Source of the DNA: Spodoptera frugiperda
Lineage: Eukaryota; Arthropoda; Insecta; Lepidoptera; Noctuidae
Length of the DNA stretch: 64,000 nucleotides
Reading direction: 5' to 3'
NCBI RefSeq assembly: GCF_023101765.2
Contig: NC_064215.1
Span: forward strand, 930,001-994,000
The notes under the pieces: model-generated
Databases searched by the model: none
Seen by the model: only the letters and a program-made list of their open reading frames with translations
What the model was told of the DNA's origin: nothing
Program-made: the position numbers and the translations under genes
Shown here: piece by piece, positions 11,271 to 24,090 of the stretch
Layout of the letters: the number at the start of each line of letters is the position of its first letter
Position numbering within the stretch: position 1 is the first letter of the stretch

Positions 11271-11639
11271 AAGCAGCGTTAGCACGTCACGTAAAAGAAT
11301 CATAACCCGCGTATGTACAGTTACTCACTTAAGCACATAAGTCTGGATGTTAATCTATCATTGTGGTAATTCACTGGGCGGTGCGGTCCACTGGCTAATG
11401 AAGGACCTGATGGATGGTCGTGACCTTCAGTGACGTCACTCGAAGGGCTGAGCTAATGTAGAATTACATACAGGTATATGTAGTATTAACTTAAGCCAGT
11501 GACTCACGTTCTCGGGATAAAAATTACCCCATGTGTTGTTCCAGACCATAAGCTTACCATCAGGTGACACGCACGATGGTTTTCCTCTTATTAAAACAAA
11601 AACCTATTTCTGTACCAAATTTCAACCAATTTTTTGACA

Positions 11640-11715
11640 TACACAAACATACATTCTAAGTCTAGGGGAGCCATGCTTCGGCACGTGTGGGCCTGCTGGA
11701 CCGGAGTGAGACCCA
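11640..11715 (+). repeat. Family D upstream fragment
   Basis: It reads GAGCCATGCTTCGGCACG, then GGGCCTGCTGGACCGGAGTG. This corresponds to the part of family D that lies far from the tail at 35390-35445 in the minus-strand copy. Confidence 0.5.
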
Positions 11716-12046
11716 ATTGCCTCTAAAATCCCCAAACAACAATTTCTGGGTCACAAAAAAGTAATTTTGTGTGGGATTCAAACCGGCGACTCTTGCTATT
11801 GGTGCTGTTATTTCAAAATTAGTCGAACAACCACAGAACAGTCTCAGATTCTAAAAACATGGTGGTACCAAGTTATTGCAAACTGGTGGTACTTCACCAC
11901 TGTTCACAGATGGTGTAGTGGTGTCCTACAAAATTGTCGCAGTTTTAGTGTTAGACGGAAAAATACCGGCTTATCTTGTGGGGCGGTCGTAAAAAGTTTA
12001 GAGGCAGCCCTATTGTGGCCGTGTCAACAAACTCCAGTATAGGTAT

Positions 12047-12300
12047 CCTTTTTTATGGAGAAAAATGGTCCGATTACATCTCCTGTCTTAGGTAAGGCGA
12101 GAGATAGTGTCAGACTTTTACCATTACTGACTAAAACTAATCCGTTCATAGGAACGTCGTAGTACATAGGTACTACTGCTCTTCTGACCTGAGCCGCGGA
12201 TTGTCGGGTATCAGGTATACATATAGGACATTAGCCCTACTGAACCCAATCTGTGGTGATCTAATAGCTTTTTGAGGCACACCGCGCCATACATGGTTCT
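12047..12300 (-). repeat. Family R tail copy, diverged
   Basis: It keeps the order T-run, AAGGCGAGAGATAGTGTCAG, TACTGACTAAAACTAATCCG, CATTAGCCCTACTGAACCCA, ATCTGTGGTGATCTAATAGC, but with many substitutions. Confidence 0.65.
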
Positions 12301-12587
12301 GGTTCTAGAAGAGATATAGATGAAAAAAACCTTCATTTTCTACTTTAAATCCCTCTCTTACTTCCCCCGTAAAGGCTAGCAACAAACTTATAACTCCTAA
12401 TAGAGCTACCGTTGTAATGTAATAAAATAATTGAAGCATTATGTTTTGTTTCAGGTTACGATATAGGAAGACGACGAGTGCCACCATATACCAAGTGTTC
12501 TTTACTAAAAATTTAAGATTAGGTAAGTACCACGTACAAACATTTATTTATTTATTTGTTGACATACATCCTCTGGTTTTTAGAGCA

Positions 12588-12805
12588 ACGTCACGCCTTT
12601 TATTCCCAAAGGGGTAGGCAGAGGTGCACATTATGGCACGTAATGCCTCTATAATATACTAATATACACCCACTTTTCACCTTTATTTTGTGTTATAAGT
12701 CCACTGTAATAGGGATTGAGCCTATTGCCATACACTGGGCACAATTCAAGACTCCTTGTTACTGCTGAGAACTTTTTCATAAAACCTATAAAACCCAGCG
12801 AACAA
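12588..12805 (-). repeat. SINE family B copy, head missing
   Basis: The minus-strand copy begins with the tail end (CCTTTTATTCCCAAAGGGGT, GGCAGAGGTGCACATTATGG) and runs through GTGTTATAAGTCCACTGTAA to GAGAACTTTTTCAT. The tRNA-like head is absent. Confidence 0.7.
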
Positions 12806-13344
12806 ATATAATGCAACACCAATTTACACAGATTTAATCAATGCTTCAACTATCAAAAAAAACTTTGACCTATAAATTATAACTAGGTTATCTGTACAAA
12901 AAGATAAACAAGATAACATTATCACATTTATCAATTATGAGAACAAAAAGAAACACAAAAACCTGGCTCAACAATTTATCGTGATTCTTAAAGCACTAAG
13001 CTAACAAAAATACAACTCTTTAAAAATAAAATCACGACGCGAAGATAATGGTTTACTCGAATCAGTTAAATAGCTCACGAAAAATCTGGTAAAAGCTTTC
13101 ACTTAATACTTGTAATGTAAAAAACTTATTATGATAACTTACAAACGTTTTATCTGGTTAAGTAAGGGCCAGCGCCAACGAGGAACTTTGGTCCGTTGAG
13201 GATAAAGAATAATTTATTTTGCGAAAAGGATCCGCCGACAAATTGACCCCATGGATGCTAGGTACGAGTATTTTGGCAATATCTTCAATAACCCTTAAGA
13301 GTTCACCACCAGTCAATTTTTTTCTTATGGAAATATACATCGTA
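12806..13344. other. AT-rich non-coding stretch
   Basis: Nothing recognised. Confidence 0.45.
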
Positions 13345-13426
13345 TAACTTCTCCCGCCCTGGGTGCGACGAGAGAGAGTGCCAGTCTCTTGCTAACTAAA
13401 GACCACCCTGTTCCAACTCCTGCTTG
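13345..13426 (-). repeat. Family R tail fragment
   Basis: It contains CTTCTCCCGCCCTGGG, AGTGCCAGTCTCTTGCTAAC and GACCACCCTGTTCC. Confidence 0.6.
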
Positions 13427-14825
13427 GAAAAAATTTACCATACTTACTTGTTGACGATGTAATGATAGACATACATAAAATAGTATGTGTAAAGAACACT
13501 TTTGCAAACTCCTTCTTTAACTTTTACGTTTACCAAGACTAACTTTTACACATTAAAATTGTTCGATTTAGTTCGTCTATAAGTTCTTGTGAAATATCTA
13601 ATTTTAATTTCCTTATCAAACTAACCTTATCAAAAATAAATAGAACTTAAACACAACAAGGGTATATCCATTCAGAATAAAAGATTCGTCATCTTATCTT
13701 CCTTAAGGTAACCTAAGGTAGCCCATTTATAGTCTAACCTTCGAATTATGAACGAACCCTTCTTAAATATGATATTTTCTTCTTACAAATCCACTGTGTT
13801 ATTTTGGTAGCCTCGGTAACCGGGTCAGCGTGGATCCTTGCGATCAAATCATCCCATAAAGATAAACTTATACACATCACTGATATCCTTTACAAACCGT
13901 CGGATCTATCGTCTGCCGCAAACCTCGCCCATTTTTCACCTAAATAAACTCAAGGAGCAAAGCAAAATAGACCCTAACCTGCACAAATAAAATGCATTTT
14001 ATTTTATACAGCTACTCTTTAAGCTCTTTCGCTATTCGCTAGGGCAGCCATGTTTTAAGATAGAGTTTCGGATTTATGGAATAGATTATTATGTTCGGAA
14101 GGAAAAGTATTATTTATCACGTACAATCTTTTTTGTTTAAGGGTAGGATATATTTAATAAAATATAAATGAAATTTGTGTAAATAACGATGAATGAAGGT
14201 ATTTTTTCAGCGAGGTAGCTGTTGCCTTTAATTTATTTTATGTAGTGTTGGTTCAGGGAAAATAAATAACAATTTATATCATCACTATTTTCGTAGAGTG
14301 TTATAAATTGTTTTTTTTCCATTGCCGTGATTATAAGTTATGATAATTTAGAACGTTTTAAACACTTTATGCGATTTATATCTTCGATTTAGTTTCGTTT
14401 CATTAGGATTTTACTCGTTTGACTTCTTCTTCATAAGGCACGATATCAAACGCAATTTTCTCACTTAGGTCTACATTGTGACAAATGACAACTTAAATGA
14501 AAAGAAGTATAGACCATGCAATCATAGAGCCGTCTCCATTTTAAGTTACTCTTAGTCGATTTTGTGAGAGAAAAAAACTCATTTTACGAGGACAATTCCC
14601 TCAACCTACATCATTTCTGGTGACCCTACTTAAGGGCAGTAATAACACGCATTACGAGCGCCATAAACATTTATAAATTCTCGGCGGAATCAGCGCTATC
14701 TGTATTTGTGAAGGTTTTATATCAAATATCTTCACGACCCATATCCTCCAAAGGAGTGAGCAATAATATTCAAAAATAATTGACTGGTAACCTATTTATT
14801 TATACAAAGAAAAATATGTATCTAA
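13427..14825. other. AT-rich non-coding stretch
   Basis: No exon, RNA gene or confident repeat recognised. Confidence 0.45.
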
Positions 14826-14829
14826 ACGT

Positions 14830-14940
14830 ATTTTTTTTTTCTTACTCTTAAAATACTTTAAAGACGGTATCGTGTGATGTCACAATTTACTACATTTTAT
14901 AGGTACCGTGCAAACAACAATCTCCCACTCCTAATGCCTA
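14830..14940 (+). repeat. Dispersed repeat, family E fragment
   Basis: It shares ATCGTGTGATGTCACAATTT, CATTTTATAGGTA and TCCCACTCCTAA with 21970-22040. Confidence 0.5.
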
Positions 14941-15064
14941 AATACTTAGTATTAACATACCGACGCGATGGCTATGCAAATTCCTCATGATTCCCAGTTG
15001 TGAATTGAGATTAATCGAGCATTTTTGAACATACTTACATTATATGAGTAAGACGAAAATATTA

Positions 15065-15225
15065 TAAAATTTCTAATCTTCTCAATCCCCGATTCCCCAA
15101 CAACCCTTTAATTCCAAACTCCCAAAAGGCCGGCAACGCCCTTGTAACACTTCTGGTGTCCGTGAGCGGCGGTGATTGCCTACCATCAGGTGATCCGTCT
15201 GTCCATATACCGGCTTGTATCATAA
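15065..15225 (+). repeat. Family D tail copy
   Basis: It runs from CTTCTCAATCCCCGATTCCC through AAAGGCCGGCAACGCCCTTG to TACCATCAGGTGATCCGTCT. Confidence 0.7.
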
Positions 15226-15395
15226 TATAATCAAAATCATACATATCTTGCTATGATCGATACAGTTGTGATATGAAAGCGGGTAAATGTATACAAAATC
15301 TCCGAAACATAAATAAAAGGGTGGCTTAATAAAGCAATTCTTGCGTCATTGTATGTCCATCCAAGTTTGGCTGTCTTCACTCATCTCACGACACA

Positions 15396-15664
15396 ATGAG
15401 CACTTCACCGAATGAGGAAACTGACCGACAAAACTTCGCGAAGATTCGTCGAAAGACAAAATGTAATAAAGTTATACTTTATCAAGGAAAGTTTCCGATA
15501 AAAGACAGTCTTGTTGACAATGTACCGACAGCCACAACTTGGTCCTTCGTATCAAATACACGTATAATGCTGTTATGGACGAAATACTTGTGGCAGATGA
15601 AATGGAAGTTACAAAAACTGGTGAAGATATATTGAACGGTGCACGAGTATTGCCGATAAGATAA
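15396..15664 (+). pseudogene. Possible decayed FLYWCH-like zinc-finger fragment
   Basis: An ATG frame begins at 15396 and contains KCNKVILYQGKF, resembling the start of a FLYWCH domain (lvy-x-Gy-x-y), then TTWSFVSNTR in place of the usual W-x-C segment. The neighbouring frame continues with IKYTYNAVMDEILVADEMEV, then TKTGEDILNGARVLPIR and TAA (15662-15664). In FLYWCH domains this part normally ends in an H-x-H zinc pair, which here reads V-T-K. A frame change is needed near 15515-15555, and the zinc-binding Cys and His positions are missing. I therefore read it as a broken copy. The family call is a pattern judgement and could be wrong. Confidence 0.35.
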
Positions 15665-15886
15665 AATGAAAATGTATTTATTTTGTTAATCAGAATCGAC
15701 CCCAAATTATTATTGGTTTCCACCCACAAGTCACAAACTGCAGTACTTAGAGTCACTTAAAGGTTACTTAAATTCCTCAGTAGCGAATTTGTTTCGAAAC
15801 AATTGCTAAGGACTGGGTTACGTAACCATTAAATTACTCTGAGTACGGCGGTAAAATAAATTATTATATTTGTTGTATCAAGCTTT

Positions 15887-16045
15887 TAAAGACTGCGCGG
15901 TTTGCGCGGAGCAACTCTTTGTGTGATCCACAAATTGTTGCTTCGGGTCTGGATGGTATGTGTATATAAACTTGTATGATTGTAAACACACACACGATAC
16001 AGAAACAAATCCTAGTTTTAAAAAGAAAAAGAAAAAGAATTTTAA
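15887..16045 (+). repeat. SINE family A copy, head deleted
   Basis: The body is kept (GCGGAGCAACTCTTTGTGTG, ATCCACAAATTGTTGC, GGTCTGGATGGTATGTGTAT, AAATCCTAGT). Most of the tRNA-like head with the A box is missing. Confidence 0.7.
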
Positions 16046-16567
16046 AGATTTTTGTTCTGAAATAATACAATTTCATTTTCTAAATAAAAACAATGCAACA
16101 AATCCCAAATATAATTACATGACACAATAAAATCGTTCAAAATATTATGCACACAGTCGTAAACGTCTTATTTACTACATTGCAGCAATAACAAAGGAAT
16201 TTATGGTTCCACAGCTAATAAAAACAAAAAAAATACACAATTCCAAAGATTAAAACTGACCATAAATATGAAAGTCGTTGCACAAAGCCAAATGTCAAAG
16301 GAGTTTGCATACAAGTGTTGCCAATGACAAAGACAATATGTCGAGATGAAATGCGGGATATAAATATTTACTGGAGACATTCTATTTTGAGACGTTTTAT
16401 CTTTATTTTATGTTGATTTCGAAATATGCCAGCTGGGAGAGATCTTGTAACAAATTGCAGACATTTTGAAATGATTTCGATGTATAAGGACATTCCTAAC
16501 ACGAAACCTAATGTTTCATCGGTCAAGTGAACCATAACAGCTTAAACTCGGCAAGTCTGCAACTATT
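16046..16567. other. AT-rich non-coding stretch
   Basis: Nothing recognised. Confidence 0.45.
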
Positions 16568-16766
16568 TTGTTAATTTTATTATAACTTTCGTGAGACATT
16601 CTAAATTAATTATTACAATACACGACGCGGCGATTCTCGCGCTGCTACTCGTCGTGTGTCGCAGAATGCTGCTCATGAATATGAGCCTCCAGCATGGCTT
16701 GAAACTAGTCGAGTTCCTCGTCAAACAATTACGTGAGTAAGCCGATAACATAATAATTAACTATTT
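16568..16766. mobile_element. Foldback MITE, family F
   Basis: The left edge (TATAACTTTCGTGAGACATT) and full right arm (GAAACTAGTCGAGTTCCTCG, GTGAGTAAGCCGATAACATA) are present, but much of the left arm is deleted. The core has ACACGACGCGGCGATTCTCG facing GTCGTGTGTCGCAGAATGCT. Confidence 0.75.
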
Positions 16767-17111
16767 TGTTGTCTTAAAATATTTTGGGAAAAACTTTTGT
16801 CTTATATTTTACCTCTTTACACACTTAATGGAAACAAGTGCAATGCAAAAAGGTCACAGCAAAATTCTAATTTAAATCTGCATACAAACAACACGTTACT
16901 GTTTGCAGGTAACCCGGCATTGTACATGGTTGCAAGTATAAAAAACCGTCAAAATATTAAAATGTCGGGACTATTATTAGCACAGGCCTAAAAATTGGGC
17001 CGTCCCTTGTCCCGGTTTCACGGGACGGTGACAACCAGAGCGCGAGCGTAACCGCCTCAAATATTAACACTGGCTGTAATCGAGTCGTACACACCAAACA
17101 ATATGGCGTAG

Positions 17112-17335
17112 TATTCTTTTTTCAAATTATATTGAATACTAGCTACTTCCGCGCGGTTTCACCCGCTCTGCCTGGTTTCTTTTAATTGTGGCGTGATGTT
17201 TTATAGCTAATAACCTTCCTCGATAAATGTGATATCCAACTCAAAAAGAATGATTCCAATCGGACCGGTAGTTCCGGAAATTAGCGCGTTCAAACAAACA
17301 AACAAACTCTTCAGCTTTATAATACATAATATATT
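17112..17335 (+). repeat. RTE-like LINE tail, family G
   Basis: It reads ACTAGCTACTTCCGCGCGGT TTCACCCG..., then TGATTCCAATCGGACCGGTA, GTTCCGGAAATTAGCGCGTT, CAAACAAACAAACAAACTCT. Such 'residue-of-LINE' tails end in short TAATA repeats and are very common in moths. The RTE assignment is from general recognition of the layout. Confidence 0.5.
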
Positions 17336-17439
17336 AAATATATTAAATAATATGAATATTAGTATCTATCGTTCTTTTTTCGAAATGTCTTTGTTTCTTT
17401 TTAAATTATTAAATGACTTTCGTGGTTGGAGATAATACT

Positions 17440-18015
17440 TGTTTTAATTTAAATGTGTAATTATTTTTTACTAAAATAAATATTTTCATAATATTACGTG
17501 CGTGTATTTTAATAATGAATAAGTTTTCGCAATTATAATAAAAAATGATCTATGAATGTTAATTGTAACAAAACAAATTTTTATTTTCTTTACAAAATAT
17601 CTTTTAATGAAGTTATAAAATTTTTGCAGTAGATTTATTCAGTCATATAAATTGACTATTTAAACTTAATAGAAAAATAAAATCACAAAGACAAAACAAA
17701 GTATTTACGAATGTTAAACACAAATAAAGACTTGTAGAAATTATTTATTTAACGAACTAAGGTATCTTCGTTTCTAAATACGGTCCTTTCAAAAATTTTC
17801 ACAGATCATTAAAGTTTGGGCATAAAAGAAATGGCCAATGAGGGTGTCTATAGACTTCTTTCAATCTTTTTACTTGGAGTTCATCAGTATTGGAAAGTTC
17901 TAGTTGGTTGAAATTTATATAGATTTTACTTACTGAAGTATAAACGAACGTTTTCCAACGAGTAAAGTAAAAAACAAAGGTTTAAAATAAGAAGGAGTTG
18001 GTATATTTCTATTTC
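17440..18015. other. AT-rich non-coding stretch
   Basis: Nothing recognised. Confidence 0.45.
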
Positions 18016-18017
18016 AA

Positions 18018-18310
18018 CAACGTCACGCTTTTTATACCCGAAGGGGTAGGCAGAGGTGCACATTACGGCACGTAATGTCGCTATACAATGTACATTGTAC
18101 ACCCACTTCATGTTCACCATTCGTGTTATAAGTCTCATGTAAAAGGGGGTGGGACTATTGCTATAAATTAGGCACAATTCCAGACTCTGTGCTACTACAT
18201 ACTGAGAAACGTTTGAAATTCCAAATAAGCCCAGTAATACTTTGCCCGACCCGGGAATCGAACACGAGACCCCTTGTTCGGCAGTCGCACTTGCAACCAC
18301 TCGACTTGAC
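18018..18310 (-). repeat. SINE family B copy, nearly full length
   Basis: Read on the minus strand it has the tRNA-like head (CTCGTGTTCGATTCCCGGGT, a good B box), then CAGTAATACT in complement, the middle block and the tail AGGCAGAGGTGCACATTACG in complement. The head lies at the right edge near 18240-18305. Confidence 0.8.
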
Positions 18311-18810
18311 TCGTAAGAGGTAGTATGTATCTATTTGTTTGTTAAATATTTACTTACAATACTCTAGAGAATAGCTATGTCAATATTTTTGCTTTGATGC
18401 CTCGTTCAGACGTAGTTCACGATCAAAGAGACAATATACAATCTTATATATATGTATATGTTTAACTTGTATTGTCTGTGAAGAATTCTCATAAACCATG
18501 GTTTAGTTTGATCTTTTTGTTAGTAAACATTATTTTCCATAATACAATTTTTATACAATAATGTGTCATTATTATTACAAATCTCCTCTTGTTTGTTTTC
18601 GAAACCTACCATATTACAAATTCCTTGAGGCTATTCAAACAACATACATATTAGTATAATATAGCTAGGTATATAGAAATGTAAGCCGGGTCTAATGGTC
18701 CCTTAGAGCCACAACGTGTTGTATACTTGGATGTAACCCCATTAACCACCGTAGTATGCAAACCAGAACCATATATATACACATTAGCTTCTGCCAGCGG
18801 CTTCACTCTT
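18311..18810. other. Non-coding stretch
   Basis: Nothing recognised apart from short TATA-rich runs near 18440-18470 and 18770. Confidence 0.4.
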
Positions 18811-18814
18811 ATGG

Positions 18815-18905
18815 GATAAATGTAACTCCTCTGGTGTTGCGGGTGTCCATGGGCGGCGCAGACTCTGGCGGTCTGTTCGTTTGCCACCTATTCCATAAAA
18901 AAATA
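18815..18905 (+). repeat. Family D tail copy
   Basis: It has ATGTAACTCCTCTGGTGTTG, CGGGTGTCCATGGGCGGCGC and ends TTCCATAAAAAAATAAAAA, the terminal A-run. Confidence 0.65.
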
Positions 18906-18924
18906 AAAAGTGGCCTATGTGTTA

Positions 18925-19060
18925 TTCCTAGCGGGTTTACCGGGGCTCCGGCTCGAAAGGCAGGAGTAGGAACGGGGTGGTTTTTAGTCAGTAGGAGTCT
19001 CTCGCCTCTCCCAAGGCGGGAGAAGTCATTGAATGATTATCCCCCTCAAAAAAAAGACCG
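18925..19060 (+). repeat. Family R tail copy
   Basis: It runs from GCGGGTTTACCGGGGCTCCG to GATTATCCCCCTCAAAAAAA. It sits directly after the family D copy, so two elements are stacked. Confidence 0.75.
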
Positions 19061-19494
19061 TAATCTGCCCCTTATAACGAATAGTTGTCAATTACCCAAT
19101 TTATGGTACGATCAATCATTCAATCACTCCAATCAATCGCAGTCAACCCCGACGCATACCTCATGAGCTCACAACCCACACATCAAACGCATGCACCCAT
19201 CACACAAGCACTGATTCACAGATTGGCACCATCATACGCCCCCGCCGTATGAATAATTCAGTCCTATGTTATACCACACACACACTGACATACATACGTT
19301 GAATCTGCACTATTTGTTTTAGGAAGAATCGTGTTTCATATTTTTGGTTTAATTTTAAGACTGTTTTTGGTGACTGACTTATTGTGTGAACATGATCAGC
19401 GAGCATGTCATTCGATTGATTTAGATCTGACATAGATAGGTTATTAAAGATACCACAAACCTACATTACAATAAGTTTTTTATATGTATATGTA

Positions 19495-19560
19495 TTTGAT
19501 GGGTTGACGTTTGACCACTATCTTGCCTGATAGTAGGTGATGATATGAAGGTTGCTGAGA
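19495..19560 (-). repeat. 3' tail of the LINE family seen at 30178-31808
   Basis: It reads TTTGATGGGTTGACGTTTGA, CCACTATCTTGCCTGATAGT, closely matching 30195-30245. Confidence 0.65.
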
Positions 19561-20820
19561 GGATGGCAGTGAAATGGTCCTCCACACAGGGCTCCACACA
19601 CTCTAGACGCGCACTGCAGTTAGATACACTATTTGGGAGGTCAGTCTGGAGACTACGGGGACGCCCGAGCGGATATCAGCAGCGACCATCTGTAGGCTGT
19701 TGATGTGATATTAAACATCACATAAATCATCATTATAATATCAGCCACAAGACGTCTACATCGCATCCTTTTATTAAATATATGCGTGGCCGTAATTTAA
19801 TATGTTGGATGATACAATTCGTCTGCGACATACACAAGCTACAAAATTATAAATACAATACCTCAATAACATATTTTATTTGCTTTATTTTCAATATCAG
19901 GAAAAAACACGTTAACTGATATGTAGTTAACATCAATCACGCATGCACTGTTACATTTTACCGCCAATATTTTACGGATGCCACTGACAACAAATATTAT
20001 AGTGCAGAAAGGAGATGGCTAAATGACTGACCCAGGCATAATAACAAGAATACAAATTTCACGCTAACCCGTATCATTTAAATATTCACTTATGAATTAT
20101 TTTGTGTTTAACTAATTCTTATAACTTGGTGAACAAAAATTAACAAAAAATAAGTTTCATAATTGATTTTTTTCTGTTGTAGTTTGACATGACAACACGG
20201 AAGTAGGTACTGCAAGCTATTATTAGGACATTAGTTTCCCCGAAAATCAAATCGAAATAATTAAACGAACATCAATTTTTAATAACGGTAATATAATGAC
20301 TTTTTTCTGAAACCAAATAATTGTAAATGTTTTGATCGATACAAAATATATATTTTGTATAAGATTGCACAATCTTACTATATATTTTGTGTTTGTCCTT
20401 GGTTACTTTGTGTTCATTATCTAGTATAAGCAGAATTGTTTACCTATCTACCTCATATATAAATAACTTTCGGCTCAGGTACATCAAAACGCCTTGATAA
20501 AAGTTCACAGCAATGTGTTGTAGTTTGAAGTTTTTGTAACGTTGTTTGACGTAGGAACGCTACTTTATTTTCAGGATTGCGGAGATATGCCAAGTTTCTG
20601 GACCTTCTTAATTACAAAATATCAATTTTTAATTATGCGGCTTTATTTATTGCTAGGTACCATATTTATACAATATTTATTTGTACGGGTTACGACGTCC
20701 ATACTTTGGTTTAGCCATGTCCTTTCACGAACAACAAATAACAGAAACAATAAAAATGTTAAACAACACCACATGTCGTAAAAGTGCTAAAGAAAACCAA
20801 AAACGTTGTTATCCGGTGAG
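19561..20820. other. AT-rich non-coding stretch
   Basis: No gene recognised. 20341-20395 holds a short palindromic AATATATATTTTGTATAAGA run. Confidence 0.4.
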
Positions 20821-20825
20821 TTATA

Positions 20826-20875
20826 GCGAGTGACGTCACAAAACAAAGATGGCGCAGCTAAAAGCGCGGGAAGCG
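20826..20875. promoter_or_regulatory. Candidate regulatory patch: CRE-like site and AAGATGGCG
   Basis: TGACGTCAC (20831-20839) is followed at 20846 by AAGATGGCG, then by AAAGCGCGGGAAGCG, in an otherwise AT-rich region. TGACGTCA is the palindromic CREB/ATF core and AAGATGGC is the YY1/Pho-type core. The clustering is suggestive, but no transcript start is visible. Confidence 0.25.
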
Positions 20876-21905
20876 TGCGCTTATTACGTTCATTGTGTGT
20901 ACAATGAATGTTTTCTTACGTTATGTCCAAATTGCTTTATATTTTCCCGGAGATTATCTTTTAAAATAATGTACGTGTGTTTTATCTTACGTTATGAGAT
21001 GTTGCCTGTCTTTTAAGATTAAAATTAGGAAGATAAAGCTTCTTGCTTCTTAGCGTGTTGTAATTATGTCGTGTGAATGATAATTATACTCTTTTATCCA
21101 TCATTGTCTTGTGACAAAATATCATAATCGTTACAATGTTATTAGACTAAGAGCTCGCGACTCTCAGACCTTCCTAAAATTATAAAAGCTGAAATGTTTA
21201 CTACATATATCTCCTATAAAGGTGTAACCAAACCTGGGCATATAGAACCGGAGTTGCTAGGGCTTTGCTATGGGTAGTAAAGGTGAGTCAAATTGTTGTT
21301 CAAATTCATCATACTATAAACCTTAGTACTAACATTTACTTGTAACCTTACTATAAATCGTCTATTGCCGGACACGTAGAACGAGAATAACCCCTTCCCA
21401 GACACACTACAAGTCTAACAACTTATAAAGCTACTTTATATTAATGCTATTTTAAAATTATAATTAACGAATTTTACAAAGACTGATTTTACTGACGTAA
21501 GTACAATATACATAGCAATCATAAAAATTTTCCTACGCCAATCGCGGTATAGTCTACTAGTCGTCTTTCGTATGTTACCACACATTGACGGATAGATAGT
21601 CAGCTGCCACGAGCACAACGAACGAGCTCCGAAGCAATTACAAGCCGAAAACTTTTGACAGCGGATCTAGGCAGTATATACTATATAGAAACCTCGCGGT
21701 AATCTCGTTTACTGTAAACGTTTCTCGTTTAACTGAGTAACACAAACTTTCCGCCAATATTATACTGTGTAATGAAATTGTTAACGATAATTTGTTATCT
21801 TTGTAATGTTTTATATAATGTGTCAAATTGCATTAAGTATGTAATTATTTAGTAAAGTAGATCATTTTTATTTGAATGTCCGTCTCGTTGATTATTTTAA
21901 ATTAT

Positions 21906-22175
21906 AAGACACGTATTTTTTATTTTCTCACGGAAACATACATAACATACTTCCGAAGATATATCGAATTGAAATATCGCGTGATGTCACTTCTTAGTGC
22001 ATTTTATAGGTAGACATATTATTTGCTCCCACTCCTAAACTTCGATTCGTTTTATCTAAGTATTTTATCTTATAATATAAAAAATACGTGTCTATTACTT
22101 TATCATTACCTAACTGACGGACCAAATAGATTTTTAATTTTCATACCCCGTCATTATCCCTATTTGTCAGAAACT
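21906..22175 (+). repeat. Dispersed repeat, family E
   Basis: AGACACGTATTTTTTAT (from about 21908) and ATAAAAAATACGTGTCT (from about 22077) form an inverted pair. The stretch after it (TCATTACCTAACTGACGGAC, TTTTTAATTTTCATACCC) recurs in reverse at 45240-45345. Confidence 0.55.
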
Positions 22176-22239
22176 GTAGTTATTCACGTTTTTATGCCAA
22201 TATTGTTAAACCCAAAGCACTTCTACAATACAAAATGAT

Positions 22240-23360
22240 GTTACAGTAACTAAATAATCCAATGACTGACATTTCTTCCAGTTGAAAGATTAGAATAGTT
22301 ATCCTAGCCTTAAAACCTCAGCCTGAGCAGTCACGTTTTATAACTCAACTATGAAAACGATCCAAATTCCTCAAAACATAAGAATATAAGAATTCCCAGC
22401 AAACTTGTAACATTTCTATGACAAATGAAGTCTAATTCATTAGTAACATCCCTAGGGTAACGAGTATTATCTGCTCAGGACGGGTCTAGAATATTCCGCA
22501 GCTCATAGGAGCTCTGTTGCAAGCACCAGAAAGGTTTCGAGCTTACTAAAATAAAATGGCGACCGTATAAATGTGCCGTAGTGCGCAACTTTGTTTTTAA
22601 TTTTGTTTCCACTCCGTTCTTGTTGGGTGTAGAAAATCTGGGATAAACTATGTGCTGTACTTTTTTAGTTTCACCGCATTATGCGATAACAAGGCGTACG
22701 TTTGCTCTGTACCGGCCTTTTTACTGGGAACATGGATTTTTTAAATAAAAACTGATGCTTAACATTTTTTACGCAGAAGGTTTAATATTTTTTAGACATT
22801 TTATTTGAGTTTATTATGTCCAAAAAAACTAGTTAATAGATAAATTACTTGACGATTTACTTTCTGAATTCATTGATTCAGTGTTTCGAAGTGAACCTTG
22901 GCCTTGTTAAGAAATATCGAAACTATCCGATGACGCCTTATGCCATGTTTGTTAGAAGGCAAAGTCTAATCTTCACATCACACATCAACGGTCTATAAGT
23001 GAGCCACTTAGTCTAATCCTCACACACTCCACATAAGGAATTTAAAAACATATACGATCAACTCTTATTGGTAAACTTAGTACTTCTTATACTGAATATA
23101 TCTACAATATATCGCCAATCTTGTCGTTTATACGGTACAGACAACAGGTACAATATTGAGCGCTCCTCCTGTCTGTTGCATGCGGTTTTCTCGCCTCACA
23201 CTGCAAAGCTTTGAACCTGGGTCTAGGGACCTTAGCTCTCTTAGTTAGGTAGAGGACACATTGAATGTAGATTAACGATGTAAATATCGCTAAGCAACCG
23301 ATGCTTATTGGATTCCATGACAACAAATTATATCTTTGAATGTAAAACAATCCTTGTAAA
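22240..23360. other. Non-coding stretch
   Basis: No gene or clear repeat recognised. Confidence 0.4.
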
Positions 23361-23445
23361 TAGGTTGCTTATGAGCAGACGTGCTCCATCGTAGGCCGCG
23401 TCATCACTTAATATCAGGCTAGATAGCGGCCGAGCGTCAATATGA
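23361..23445 (+). repeat. 3' tail of the 30-kb LINE family
   Basis: It reads GCAGACGTGCTCCATCGTAG, GCCGCGTCATCACTTAATAT, GATAGCGGCCGAGCGTCAAT. This is the same end as 30190-30270, in the opposite orientation. Confidence 0.7.
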
Positions 23446-23952
23446 AAAAATGTAAGACCACACAAAATATGTTAATATGTTAACTAAATAATGAAATTAC
23501 AAACATACCTAAGTTTATTAATTTAATTAAAAGACATGATGCATATTGAATAACCAGATCGAATGAAATCTTGTGCTACCAAGAATTGCACATTTGACTA
23601 TTGTCACAATTAGACATCAATCGTTAAGTTCACAAAATATATAGCGGGGTTCACAAAAGTGTACGCCCTCGCTCCCGCGCCCGCTTGTAATATGTCCTCT
23701 ACCTAAGGGCAGTAACACATAAACAAACACAGACTGGCTGGTAGCTGTTTAGTGTACAATGGCTACACAGGCTTCTAATACACTTCGGTCATAATTATCC
23801 GACTCATTATTATTTAATCTTCAAACAAATTTGACTACATATAAAATCAATTTCTTCACACTTATTTCAATTTCAAGACAATTTCTTTTAATGTCTAGAC
23901 ATTTACAGTTTTTGTGAGCACCCGGTATTTGTCTCAGATTTCTAAGATATTT

Positions 23953-24090
23953 TTGGAGGAGGGAAAATCGTCGAATGATTCTTTCGGCCCTTGGGCGAGG
24001 CTAAAGAGAGTGTCACACTCTTCCTAACTAAAAATCACCCCGTTCCTACTCCTGCTTCGAGCCAGAGCCCCGATAACCTTTGCGGGGCAG
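23953..24090 (-). repeat. Family R tail copy
   Basis: GGAGGAGGGAAAATCGTCGA and CACTCTTCCTAACTAAAAAT are followed by CACCCCGTTCCTACTCCTGC. Confidence 0.7.
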
